From: Clostridia bacterium
GTDB lineage: Bacteria; Bacillota; Clostridia; Oscillospirales; Acutalibacteraceae
Assembly (NCBI GenBank): GCA_017552845.1
Contig: JAFZOE010000041.1
Coordinates: forward strand, 1-11,383
Reading direction: 5' to 3'
Length of the DNA: 11,383 nt
In this document: piece after piece, positions 1 to 6,587 of the stretch
How the letters are laid out: each line of letters opens with the position of its first letter
Numbering within the stretch: the first letter of the stretch is position 1
The notes under the pieces: generated by a model
Seen by the model: the letters and a program-made list of their open reading frames with translations, nothing else
What the model was told of the DNA's origin: nothing
The model's database searches: none
Made by a program: the position numbers and the translations under genes

Positions 1-1
1 A

Positions 2-952
2 GGCGCATCTGTCTATTCAGCGTCAAAACTCGCCGCAAAGGAATTTCCCGATTACGATGTTTCGCTCAGAAGCGCGGTTTCAATAGCGAGAAGGCTGCAG
101 GATCCGCTTGCGGAACTTGTAAAAATCGACCCGAAGGCGATAGGAGTCGGCCAGTATCAGCATGATATGCCACCGAAGGAGCTTGACGCTTCGCTTGACG
201 CTGTCATTGAGGATGCGGTAAACTCCGTAGGCGTTGACCTGAATACAGCCTCTGCTCCTCTTCTCTCAAGAGTATCGGGAATCAACACAACGATAGCGGG
301 CAATATAGTTGATTACCGCGATGAAAACGGCGAATTCACCGGCAGGAGCCAGCTCAAGAAGGTTCCGAAGCTCGGCGACAAGGCTTTTGAGCAGTGCGCA
401 GGCTTCCTGAGAATTGCCGAGAGCAAGAATCCACTCGACAATACGGGCGTTCACCCCGAGAGCTATGATGCGGCAAAAAAACTGCTTGAGCTCTTCTCAT
501 TTACCACTGCCGACATCGGCACCGAGGCAATAAAGGCTATCTCCGGTCAGGTTGCCCTGCTCGGCGAGGATAAGGTTGCCGAAAAGCTCGGCATAGGTGT
601 TCCGACTCTCAAGGATATAGTCAAGGAACTCATCGCTCCCGGCAGAGACCCGAGAGACGAACTTCCGCCCCCGATGCTAAGGACCGATGTCATGGATATC
701 AAGGATCTAAAGCCCGGTATGGAAATGAAGGGCACGGTCAGAAACGTCACCGATTTCGGCGCATTTGTCGACATCGGAGTTCATGAGGACGGCCTCATTC
801 ACGTTTCCCAGATTACCGACAGATTCATAAAGCACCCCTCCGACGTGCTCAAGGTCGGTCAGGTAGTCACAACCTGGGTTCTGAAGGTCGATACGGCCAA
901 AGGCAGAATCTCGCTTACTATGAGAGAAAAGAATATACCCAAAGATGAATAA
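2..952 (+). CDS. tex: Tex family RNA-binding transcription accessory protein, 3' part (5'-truncated)
   Basis: The reading frame is open from base 2 to the TAA at 950-952, giving 316 visible residues of a family usually a little over 700 long, so the start lies left of the window. The ATG at 167 is internal, because homologous sequence runs through it (the stretch RRLQDPLAELVKIDPKAIGV lies upstream and is typical of Tex). Visible residues about 1-55 follow the YqgF/RNase H-like domain. About 77-137 form a helix-hairpin-helix module (LNTASAPLLSRVSGI, then the VPKLGDKAFEQCAGFLRI helix). About 236-309 are a C-terminal S1 RNA-binding domain (GTVRNVTDFGAFVDIGVHEDGLIH in two parts around the FGAFVD core). 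Tex is a cytoplasmic nucleic-acid-binding protein linked to transcription. The family assignment is firm; its role in this organism is inferred. It is convergent with the next gene. Confidence 0.95.
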   Translation, partial: GASVYSASKLAAKEFPDYDVSLRSAVSIARRLQDPLAELVKIDPKAIGVGQYQHDMPPKELDASLDAVIEDAVNSVGVDLNTASAPLLSRVSGINTTIAGNIVDYRDENGEFTGRSQLKKVPKLGDKAFEQCAGFLRIAESKNPLDNTGVHPESYDAAKKLLELFSFTTADIGTEAIKAISGQVALLGEDKVAEKLGIGVPTLKDIVKELIAPGRDPRDELPPPMLRTDVMDIKDLKPGMEMKGTVRNVTDFGAFVDIGVHEDGLIHVSQITDRFIKHPSDVLKVGQVVTTWVLKVDTAKGRISLTMREKNIPKDE

Positions 953-961
953 AAAGCTTAC

Positions 962-985
962 GCCCTCTCCGTTTTTGGAGAGGGC
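962..985. terminator. Bidirectional intrinsic terminator between tex and the phosphoesterase gene
   Basis: A perfect 9-bp stem, GCCCTCTCC (962-970) against GGAGAGGGC (977-985), encloses a GTTTTT loop. On the plus strand it is followed at once by T-rich ATGTTTATTATTATTT and lies 10 bases after the tex stop. On the minus strand it lies 10 bases after the phosphoesterase stop and is followed by GTAAGCTTTTTA. Both directions fit rho-independent termination, though the minus-strand T run starts about 6 bases from the stem. Confidence 0.85.
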
Positions 986-995
986 ATGTTTATTA

Positions 996-2168
996 TTATT
1001 TGAATATGCTGAGGAAAAGAGCGAAGATATATTTGAATACCGCGGCGATTTTGGTGCCTGTATCGGTTTCATCCGAATATAACTCATAGAGGCTCTGCGC
1101 AACGGCATCATCCTCGGCATAGACATCGTTATAAGCGAGGCAGTAGGTCTCGAATTCCTGAGGATTATTCTCATCGAGAACAAATACTCTCGAGCCGACA
1201 ACATGGTTGTTGTAAGAATTGAATCCGATACCGGGGGTGTTGATGAGCTTGATTCCCTGATAATCAATTTCATAGGAATTTATGTGGTCGTGGCCACAGA
1301 CAGAAGCGATGACATCGCCCTGCTCGAGCCATGCCGCAAACTGACCGTTGGTGTATTCGGGCGGGCAGGGGCTCTCGCCGAGCTCACCCTTCGCCCCTTC
1401 GGGAAGAGTATAGTATTTGCCGCCATGTTCAACGCTGCCGTCGACTTTTTCATCGTGTTCATCGAGCGCATCCCAGATTTCTGGAACAACTATATGCTGG
1501 AAGTTTATCGAATAGACAGGCTCGCCGCCGTTTGCCTCTTTAAGCGCGGCCGAGGTCTCTTTATACCACTCAATCTGATCCTTGTGGACACAGCCGTAAC
1601 CGCCCTTGTCATTCTCATCATTGTAGGTGCCGCTGTCGGTCATCCAGATATTGAAAGCGGTCTTCGTTCCGTCTGAGGAGAGAATCGGAATATTCAGAGT
1701 TCCGAGTCTGCCGCTCGATTTGCCGTAATCGCCGCCGATGAAATTATCATAGCTTTCATAGACTTCATACTGATATGCCTTATCGGCAGCGTTATCCTCA
1801 TCATCGTGGTTGCCGAATACCATGGCGACTTTTACATTCGCGGCTTTGAAGATATCCATGAATTCCTTGATTTCATTCTTGCTCGCGGATTTTGTCTTGG
1901 TCCTGTAGCCGGCGATGTTGTCGCCGGTGAGTACAACAAGGTCGGGCTTCACGAGATTCAGCGTATCCTTAAGGTATCTTTTTGTAATCGGCTTCATGGG
2001 GTAACCGTCCTGAATATCGCTGAAATTCAGGATTGTGAACTTGCCGTCACTGTTGAATTGAAGAGTCTTATCCGAGTTTTCCGCCGCAAACGAGCCGAGC
2101 AGCATGCACGGAATGAGAACTGCCGCGCAGAGCAGGATTGCGAGCGATTTTTTCATTGCTGATTTCAT
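996..2168 (-). CDS. Secreted calcineurin-like metallophosphoesterase
   Basis: A 390-residue protein with a clear Sec signal peptide: basic start MKSAMKK, hydrophobic core about 8-27, and likely cleavage near SFA-A (27-29). It therefore acts outside the membrane. The calcineurin-like fold is shown by the ordered metal motifs D51-x-Q53, G82-D83-N84, G119-N120-H121-D122, H225 (in FQH) and G292-H293-D294-H295. The first motif has Gln where the family usually has a His ligand. The last 18 residues (373-390) are strongly hydrophobic with scattered Lys, and may be a membrane-contacting tail. The substrate cannot be told from sequence; phosphomonoesters or diesters are both possible. The start is fixed by a perfect AAGGAGG site at 2176-2182, 7 bases before the ATG. 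It is a single-gene unit with its own promoter and terminator. Confidence 0.88.
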   Translation of the reverse strand: MKSAMKKSLAILLCAAVLIPCMLLGSFAAENSDKTLQFNSDGKFTILNFSDIQDGYPMKPITKRYLKDTLNLVKPDLVVLTGDNIAGYRTKTKSASKNEIKEFMDIFKAANVKVAMVFGNHDDEDNAADKAYQYEVYESYDNFIGGDYGKSSGRLGTLNIPILSSDGTKTAFNIWMTDSGTYNDENDKGGYGCVHKDQIEWYKETSAALKEANGGEPVYSINFQHIVVPEIWDALDEHDEKVDGSVEHGGKYYTLPEGAKGELGESPCPPEYTNGQFAAWLEQGDVIASVCGHDHINSYEIDYQGIKLINTPGIGFNSYNNHVVGSRVFVLDENNPQEFETYCLAYNDVYAEDDAVAQSLYELYSDETDTGTKIAAVFKYIFALFLSIFK

Positions 2169-2175
2169 ATTTCTG

Positions 2176-2182
2176 CCTCCTT
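2176..2182 (-). promoter_or_regulatory. Ribosome-binding site of the phosphoesterase gene
   Basis: A perfect AAGGAGG on the minus strand, 7 bases before the ATG at 2166-2168. It decides for this start over the in-frame ATG four codons downstream (M5). Confidence 0.85.
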
Positions 2183-2199
2183 AAATAATTCCGTTTATC

Positions 2200-2228
2200 A
2201 TTATATCACCGTGATTTTGCTTTGATAA
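2200..2228 (-). promoter_or_regulatory. Extended -10 promoter for the phosphoesterase gene
   Basis: On the minus strand a consensus TATAAT (2200-2205) is preceded directly by TGA (2206-2208), an extended -10 element. Exactly 17 bases further upstream is TTATCA (2223-2228), a 4 of 6 match to the -35 consensus. The predicted start point, near 2193, gives a short leader of about 25 bases that contains the ribosome-binding site. This is the housekeeping sigma-A type. Confidence 0.7.
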
Positions 2229-2404
2229 GTATCAATATTGCACAATAAAATTTGTAAAATTTATATAAATTTACAAAAAATTAATTTTTAATGCAACAAA
2301 ATAGCCTTATTATTACACTAATATGTGTCGAACGAAAAATAAACGTATTTTGCAGTTTGGATGGCTGTGAATTGCGGTTACTCAATCAAATAAGCTCACA
2401 GATT

Positions 2405-2412
2405 AAGGAAGG
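2405..2412 (+). promoter_or_regulatory. Ribosome-binding site of the yqeG-like gene
   Basis: AAGGAAGG lies 8 bases before the ATG at 2421. The alternative in-frame ATG at 2448 has only AAAAGAAAAAG-type sequence upstream, so 2421 is preferred. That start also puts the DLDNT motif at residue 37, close to its place in B. subtilis YqeG. Confidence 0.7.
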
Positions 2413-2420
2413 TTCAAGCA

Positions 2421-2948
2421 ATGATTTTTGACAGAAAAGAAAAAGCAATGCCCGATTATTATTACAGGCATATACTCGATATCACACCCGAAGACATCAG
2501 AAATATGGGTGCAGAAGCAGTCGCAGTCGACCTCGACAACACCGCCGTATTCTTCGGCTCATTCAGGCTCGAAGAAGGCGTGCGCGAGTGGACGCGCAAT
2601 ATGATGCGTTCCGGAATCAAAGTTATTATCGTCTCGAATACTCTCAACGGCAGGGCGTTCATCCTCTCAAGACAGATGTGCAATGTAGGCTTCGTCGCGC
2701 TCTCGCTCAAGCCCTCACCCAGAGGAATTGAAATAGCCTCCCGCCGTCTCGGCGTGCCGGTTGAAAAGATCGCGATGATTGGTGATAAGCTCTCGAGCGA
2801 CATACTCGCTGCAAACAGGGCGGGCGCAATCGCGGTCAAGGTCGAGAATCTCAGATACGTTTACGAGAGAGAAACCTCCCTGCCGAAATACGCCGCCACA
2901 GCGGCAACCGTCGCAGCAGCCGCTGCAGTTATCTCCGTTCTGAAATAA
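2421..2948 (+). CDS. yqeG: YqeG-like HAD-superfamily (subclass IIIA) phosphatase
   Basis: A 175-residue protein with the full HAD motif set. Motif I is D37-L38-D39-N40-T41, with D37 the expected nucleophile and D39 the acid/base. Motif II is S72-N73-T74. Motif III is K97 in LKPSP. Motif IV is G121-D122-K123 ending at D127 (GDKLSSD). The absence of a large cap and the length (B. subtilis YqeG is about 172 residues) place it in the YqeG/HAD-IIIA group, whose physiological substrate is not settled. Residues 1-36 (ITPEDIRNMGAEAVAVDLDN region) match the family's usual N-terminal pattern. The C-terminus differs: residues about 157-174 form an Ala/Val-rich hydrophobic stretch in place of the usual charged tail. 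In many Firmicutes yqeG sits with yqeH and aroE; here it stands alone. It is probably cytoplasmic, perhaps membrane-associated. Confidence 0.85.
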   Translation: MIFDRKEKAMPDYYYRHILDITPEDIRNMGAEAVAVDLDNTAVFFGSFRLEEGVREWTRNMMRSGIKVIIVSNTLNGRAFILSRQMCNVGFVALSLKPSPRGIEIASRRLGVPVEKIAMIGDKLSSDILAANRAGAIAVKVENLRYVYERETSLPKYAATAATVAAAAAVISVLK

Positions 2949-2992
2949 CAATAACCTCCTCTTTATAAATAGTAATTCGTCAAACAAAAACA

Positions 2993-3022
2993 CTCCGCAG
3001 AAGTAAACCGGCTTCTGCGGAG
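2993..3022. terminator. Intrinsic terminator between the yqeG-like and M20 peptidase genes
   Basis: A perfect 11-bp stem, CTCCGCAGAAG (2993-3003) against CTTCTGCGGAG (3012-3022), with an 8-base loop. On the minus strand it begins 10 bases after the peptidase stop and is followed by GTGTTTTTGTTTG, a good U tract. On the plus strand it is followed by CGTTGCTCTATT, which is poor in T, so it is best assigned to the peptidase gene, although the stable stem may also slow transcription coming from the yqeG-like gene. Confidence 0.8.
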
Positions 3023-3032
3023 CGTTGCTCTA

Positions 3033-4490
3033 TTATTTATGATTTTTCATAATATACTTATAGCACTTGACCGTCTCGGCGAGGGCATCGGTGTTGATGC
3101 TCTCATTCGCCGCGTGCATGGCATTCATCTGATCCGGCTCAACTCTTATCGGGCAGAGGCGGATGCAGTTATCCGTAATCGGCTCATATTTGCGGCAGTC
3201 CGTGCCGCCCGCCATATAATAGGGCGTGAAGCAGAATCCGGGGAAGCAGGCATGCATACATTCTTCAATGAACTTGAATTCCTCGCCGTGCGAATCGGTG
3301 ATGCCTGAGGCACTTGTGCCCTTGATAACCTCGGCCTCAAGATCATATTTCGCGGCAATCTTCTTGAGAACTGCAAGACAGGAATCAAGATTCTGCTGAA
3401 TTGACGGCCTGATATTCGCCACGACATACGCTTCGGCGGGAATAACATTTGCCGCCTCAGAACCGCCGCTCATGGTGAATACGATTGTGGTTCTCAGGAA
3501 CGCGTTTGCCATCGGAGAAAACTTAGGCATCACCCAGCCGACAAGCGGCTTGAAAAGCCAGAGATTGCCGAGCAGAAGGCGGAGCGGGAATGTGAGATAA
3601 GGGGCAAGATGCGCAAACATATCATCCACAATGGGAACAAACTGCTTCTTAAAGGGGTTTTTCTTTTCGATTTCGCAGACAAACGCCGAGAGGCGGGCAA
3701 TCGGATTGCCGGGAACGGGAGTCGATGAATGGCCGCCCTTGCCCTTGGCGGTGAATTTAATATGGGCTGAGCCCTTTTCGACAACACCTGCAGCTACGAC
3801 ATTTGTGCTGATGCCGGGAATCATTCCGCTGACTATCGCGCCGCCCTCATCCATTGCAAAAGCGAGGCGTATTCCGTTCTCTTTGAACCAGTTGACAATC
3901 TTTTCGGCTCCGCCGCCGGAATTCTCCTCATTTACCGAGCAGGTAAGATATATATCCCTCGGTGGTGTGAATCCTTCTGCGATCAGTTCCTCAACTGCCT
4001 GCCATTCGGAAAAGACAGTGCACTTGCAGTCGAGCGCTCCCCTGCCGTGAATTCTGCCGTCGGCGATAAGGCCCGAAAACGGCGGATATTTCCAGGTCCC
4101 GTCATCGGGAGCGGGAACGACATCCTGATGCCCCATAAAGAGAATAGGCTGCTTTGAGGAATCCGCACCCTTCCAGCGCAGAATCAGGTTGCAGTCAATA
4201 TCGGTTACTTCCAGAGTTTTGAATATCAGCGGAAACTTTTCGCGCATGACCTCATGAAGCTTTTTGAACCTCTCAAGATCAGTTTCATCGGGCTGGGCGG
4301 AAACGGTCGGCTCCTTGACCATTGCCGAAAGTTTTTCGGCATAGAGCTTCTCCTCATCGGGGGTATATGTAACCGCTACAGCCTTTTCGGGAAGCTTCGC
4401 TTTGATCATAATTGCTCTGATAACCGCAATTATCAATAATACAACAAAGACGGCAACTATGCCGAGCAGGGCATATAATACATATCTCAT
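3033..4490 (-). CDS. Membrane-anchored M20-family metallopeptidase
   Basis: A 485-residue protein with an N-terminal hydrophobic helix (about 4-28) followed by basic residues; there is no clear cleavage site, so an uncleaved anchor is likely. The rest is an M20 zinc amidohydrolase: H121-x-D123 (GHQDVVPAP), bridging D154 (GRGALD), catalytic E188 and ligand E189 (NEE), D214 (MDEGG) and the final ligand H459 (NAMHAANES). Residues about 238-370 fit the inserted dimerisation domain (KGGHSSTPVPGNP). The layout resembles the carboxypeptidase S/PM20D1-like branch: long, N-terminally anchored and with an extended C-terminal half. It probably hydrolyses a peptide or N-acyl amino-acid amide bond; the substrate is unknown. 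The start is supported by AAAGGA at 4499-4504, 8 bases upstream. It follows the ATPase operon on the same strand after 57 bases. Confidence 0.88.
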   Translation of the reverse strand: MRYVLYALLGIVAVFVVLLIIAVIRAIMIKAKLPEKAVAVTYTPDEEKLYAEKLSAMVKEPTVSAQPDETDLERFKKLHEVMREKFPLIFKTLEVTDIDCNLILRWKGADSSKQPILFMGHQDVVPAPDDGTWKYPPFSGLIADGRIHGRGALDCKCTVFSEWQAVEELIAEGFTPPRDIYLTCSVNEENSGGGAEKIVNWFKENGIRLAFAMDEGGAIVSGMIPGISTNVVAAGVVEKGSAHIKFTAKGKGGHSSTPVPGNPIARLSAFVCEIEKKNPFKKQFVPIVDDMFAHLAPYLTFPLRLLLGNLWLFKPLVGWVMPKFSPMANAFLRTTIVFTMSGGSEAANVIPAEAYVVANIRPSIQQNLDSCLAVLKKIAAKYDLEAEVIKGTSASGITDSHGEEFKFIEECMHACFPGFCFTPYYMAGGTDCRKYEPITDNCIRLCPIRVEPDQMNAMHAANESINTDALAETVKCYKYIMKNHK

Positions 4491-4511
4491 ATTCTCATTC
4501 CTTTATAAGCC

Positions 4512-4541
4512 GCTCCCGACCGTCTGAACCGCGTCGGGAGC
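4512..4541 (-). terminator. Hairpin at the end of the ATPase operon, without a U tract
   Basis: A perfect 9-bp GC-rich stem, GCTCCCGAC (4512-4520) against GTCGGGAGC (4533-4541), with a 12-base loop, begins 6 bases after the stop of subunit D. On the minus strand it is followed by GGCTTATAAAGG, which is not T-rich, and the peptidase ribosome-binding site starts within 8 bases. It may be a weak terminator, a processing or stability stem, or an attenuator. That it ends the operon is an inference. Confidence 0.45.
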
Positions 4542-4547
4542 CGTATT

Positions 4548-5201
4548 TCACTGATTATAGTGATGAGCTTCGTTGAGCATCATATCCTTGACCTTCATAA
4601 GGCGCGTAGTGGTGCTTCTCTCATTCTCATCGAGCTTCATTGAAATATATTTGATGGTCTCTTCATATCTCGGAATCATGACGTGCTCAAGGGCGTTAAC
4701 CCTGCGGCGCGTCTTTTCTATTTCATCCGCCATCAGTCGGCAGGATTTCTCGATTTCAGCGAGGCGTATCATCTTTGGCATAATATCCGAAAGAGCCTTA
4801 ACCGCAACGTCGAGTTCCCCAGAGGTCTCGCTAAAGCCGTAGGAATAGATATCATGCTCATTCACGGTCCTGAATCTCACATCAAAAACCGGAATCATGA
4901 CGCTCATCACGTTTTTCTCGTCCACATCGAGATACATCTCCTGAGTCGGCAGCATAAGGGCGACCTCGAGGGATTTATCGCTCATTACGCATCTCGCGAC
5001 GCTCATGGCGGTATTCGCCTTCGCTATCCCCTGCTCAACCTCTTTGCGAAGCTCTTTGTTTTCACGCACTTTTTCAAGGAAAATGCGCATAAGCTCATCG
5101 CGCTTATCCTTTAAAAGCTTATGGCCTCTGCGGGCGGTAACGAGCTTTCTCTTGAGATTGGTGAGCTCCATACGGGTGGGGTTGACATTCATTATTGCCA
5201 T
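4548..5201 (-). CDS. ntpD: V-type ATPase subunit D (central rotor shaft)
   Basis: 217 residues, normal for the family. The N-terminal signature NVNPTRMELTNLKRKL starts at residue 5, and both ends are long helices rich in Lys, Arg and Glu (about 10-75 and 145-215). These pair as the antiparallel coiled coil that turns inside the A3B3 head; the middle (about 80-130) is the globular part that meets subunit F. It couples ATP hydrolysis to rotation of the membrane ring. The ATG at 5199-5201 has GGGG 7 bases upstream; M4, nearer to the E. hirae NtpD start, is an alternative. It lies 12 bases after subunit B and is the last gene of the operon. Confidence 0.95.
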   Translation of the reverse strand: MAIMNVNPTRMELTNLKRKLVTARRGHKLLKDKRDELMRIFLEKVRENKELRKEVEQGIAKANTAMSVARCVMSDKSLEVALMLPTQEMYLDVDEKNVMSVMIPVFDVRFRTVNEHDIYSYGFSETSGELDVAVKALSDIMPKMIRLAEIEKSCRLMADEIEKTRRRVNALEHVMIPRYEETIKYISMKLDENERSTTTRLMKVKDMMLNEAHHYNQ

Positions 5202-5213
5202 ATCATCACCCCG

Positions 5214-6587
5214 TCAGACTTTGCCGTAATACTTATCGAGGAAAGCGTCGCTGATTCTCTTGAGCTCGCTTCTCGGAAGGATTTCAAGCAGTTTCCAGCC
5301 GATATCGAGAGTTTCCTCGATGTCTCTGTTGGTCTCATATCCCTGAGAAACATAGACGCTCTCAAATTCATCGGCAAATTTCGCATAAAGCTTATCCATA
5401 TCGGTAAGCGCGGCTTCGCCGAGAACGACCATAAGTTCTTTTGCGTCCTTGCCTCTGGCGTAGGCCGAGAAAATCTGATTCATCGTGTTTGAATGATCCT
5501 CTCTGGTCTTGCCCTCGCCGATACCCTTATCCTTAAGTCTCGAAAGGGAAGGAAGAACGTTGATGGGCGGATTGACGCCCTTTCTGTAAAGCTCACGGTC
5601 AAGGATAATCTGACCCTCGGTGATGTATCCGGTGAGGTCGGGAATCGGATGAGTCTTGTCATCCTCAGGCATGGTGAGAATCGGAATCATCGTGATTGAT
5701 CCCTCTTTGCCTCTCTGCCTGCCGGCTCTCTCATATATTGAAGCGAGGTCGGTATACATATATCCGGGATAACCGCGGCGGCCGGGAACTTCTTTACGCG
5801 CGGCGGAAACCTCACGCAGGGCGTCCGCGTAGTTGGTTATATCGGTAAGGATGACGAGAACGTGCATTCCCTTGTCAAATGCAAGATATTCGGCGGCTGT
5901 GAGCGCCATTTTTGGAGTCGCGATTCTCTCAATCGCAGGGTCATTCGCAAGGTTTGAGAACATGACTGTTCTGTCAAGAGCACCGGTCGAGCGGAATGAC
6001 TGAACAAAATAGTCGCTCTCCTCGAAAGTGATACCCATCGCGGCGAAAACAACCGCGAACTGCTCATCCTTGCCCCTTACCTTTGACTGCCTAGCAATCT
6101 GCGCGGCGAGCTGAGCGTGGGGAAGACCGCTCATGGAGAAAATCGGGAGTTTCTGACCTCTGACGAGGGTGTTGAGGCCGTCAATGGCGGAAACGCCGGT
6201 CTGGATGAATTCCTGCGGATAGCTTCTCGCGGCGGGATTGATGGGAACGCCGTTTACATCCATTCTCTTCTCGGGAATGATTTCGGGGCCGCCGTCAATC
6301 GGTCTGCCGAGGCCGTCGAAAACTCTGCCGAGCATATCGAGTGAAAGGCCGAGCTCCATCTGTCTTCCGGTGAAGCGCACAACGCTGTCGGCAAGGTTGA
6401 TACCGGTGGAGTCTTCAAAGAGCTGAACGAGAGCGTTGGTGCCGTCTATTTCAAGCACGCGGCATCTTCTCTTTTCGCCGTCTGCAAGCTCGATTTCACC
6501 GAGCTCGTTATAGGCAACGCCTTCGACCTCACGCACGAGCATAAGAGGACCGGCTACTTCCTGAATAGTTCTGTATTCTTTAGACAT
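5214..6587 (-). CDS. ntpB: V-type ATPase subunit B (non-catalytic head subunit)
   Basis: 457 residues. It shows the three-part head fold: N-terminal beta barrel (about 8-75), nucleotide-binding-like core (about 76-360) and C-terminal helical domain. The P-loop position reads SMSGLPHAQL (151-160) and lacks the GxxxxGKT pattern, as expected for the non-catalytic subunit. R350 in LPSLSRLKDKGIG is the expected arginine finger reaching into the catalytic site of subunit A. The block from LTDITNYADALREV (248-261) to YERAG (285-289) is typical. Its start ATG shares one base with the stop of subunit A (TGATG), with a perfect AAGGAGG (6595-6601) inside the A coding end. Translational coupling to A is therefore likely and would suit the 3:3 stoichiometry. 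Confidence 0.96.
   Translation of the reverse strand: MSKEYRTIQEVAGPLMLVREVEGVAYNELGEIELADGEKRRCRVLEIDGTNALVQLFEDSTGINLADSVVRFTGRQMELGLSLDMLGRVFDGLGRPIDGGPEIIPEKRMDVNGVPINPAARSYPQEFIQTGVSAIDGLNTLVRGQKLPIFSMSGLPHAQLAAQIARQSKVRGKDEQFAVVFAAMGITFEESDYFVQSFRSTGALDRTVMFSNLANDPAIERIATPKMALTAAEYLAFDKGMHVLVILTDITNYADALREVSAARKEVPGRRGYPGYMYTDLASIYERAGRQRGKEGSITMIPILTMPEDDKTHPIPDLTGYITEGQIILDRELYRKGVNPPINVLPSLSRLKDKGIGEGKTREDHSNTMNQIFSAYARGKDAKELMVVLGEAALTDMDKLYAKFADEFESVYVSQGYETNRDIEETLDIGWKLLEILPRSELKRISDAFLDKYYGKV

Larger units (their letters stand above)
2169..2420. other. AT-rich divergent intergenic region
   Basis: These 252 bases separate the divergent phosphoesterase and yqeG-like genes and are much richer in A and T than the flanking coding DNA, most strongly at 2230-2350. 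The phosphoesterase promoter is clear. For the plus-strand gene only weak candidates are visible: TTGCAC (2238-2243) with TATATA (2262-2267) at 18-base spacing, and an isolated TATTAT at 2308-2313. Either would give a leader of roughly 100-150 bases. That leader contains a 6-bp inverted repeat, CTGTGA (2365-2370) and TCACAG (2396-2401), ending just before the ribosome-binding site. No known riboswitch fold and no small gene was recognised. Confidence 0.5.

Noticed and set aside
707..1273. Minus-strand open frame spanning the ends of tex and the phosphoesterase gene
   Set aside because: It crosses the terminator hairpin, overlaps two firm genes in other frames, and its protein is low-complexity Ser/Met/Arg sequence with no recognisable domain.
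1203..1676. Long open frame on the plus strand opposite the phosphoesterase gene
   Set aside because: It lies wholly antisense to a well-supported gene, has no family signature, and reflects the codon bias of the real strand.
2955..2962. AGAGGAGG on the minus strand, considered as the ribosome-binding site of a small gene
   Set aside because: No suitable start codon with proper spacing leads into a convincing frame; only an antisense frame inside the yqeG-like gene follows.
3631..4050. Plus-strand open frame opposite the M20 peptidase
   Set aside because: It is antisense to a gene with all catalytic residues in place and has no recognisable protein family.
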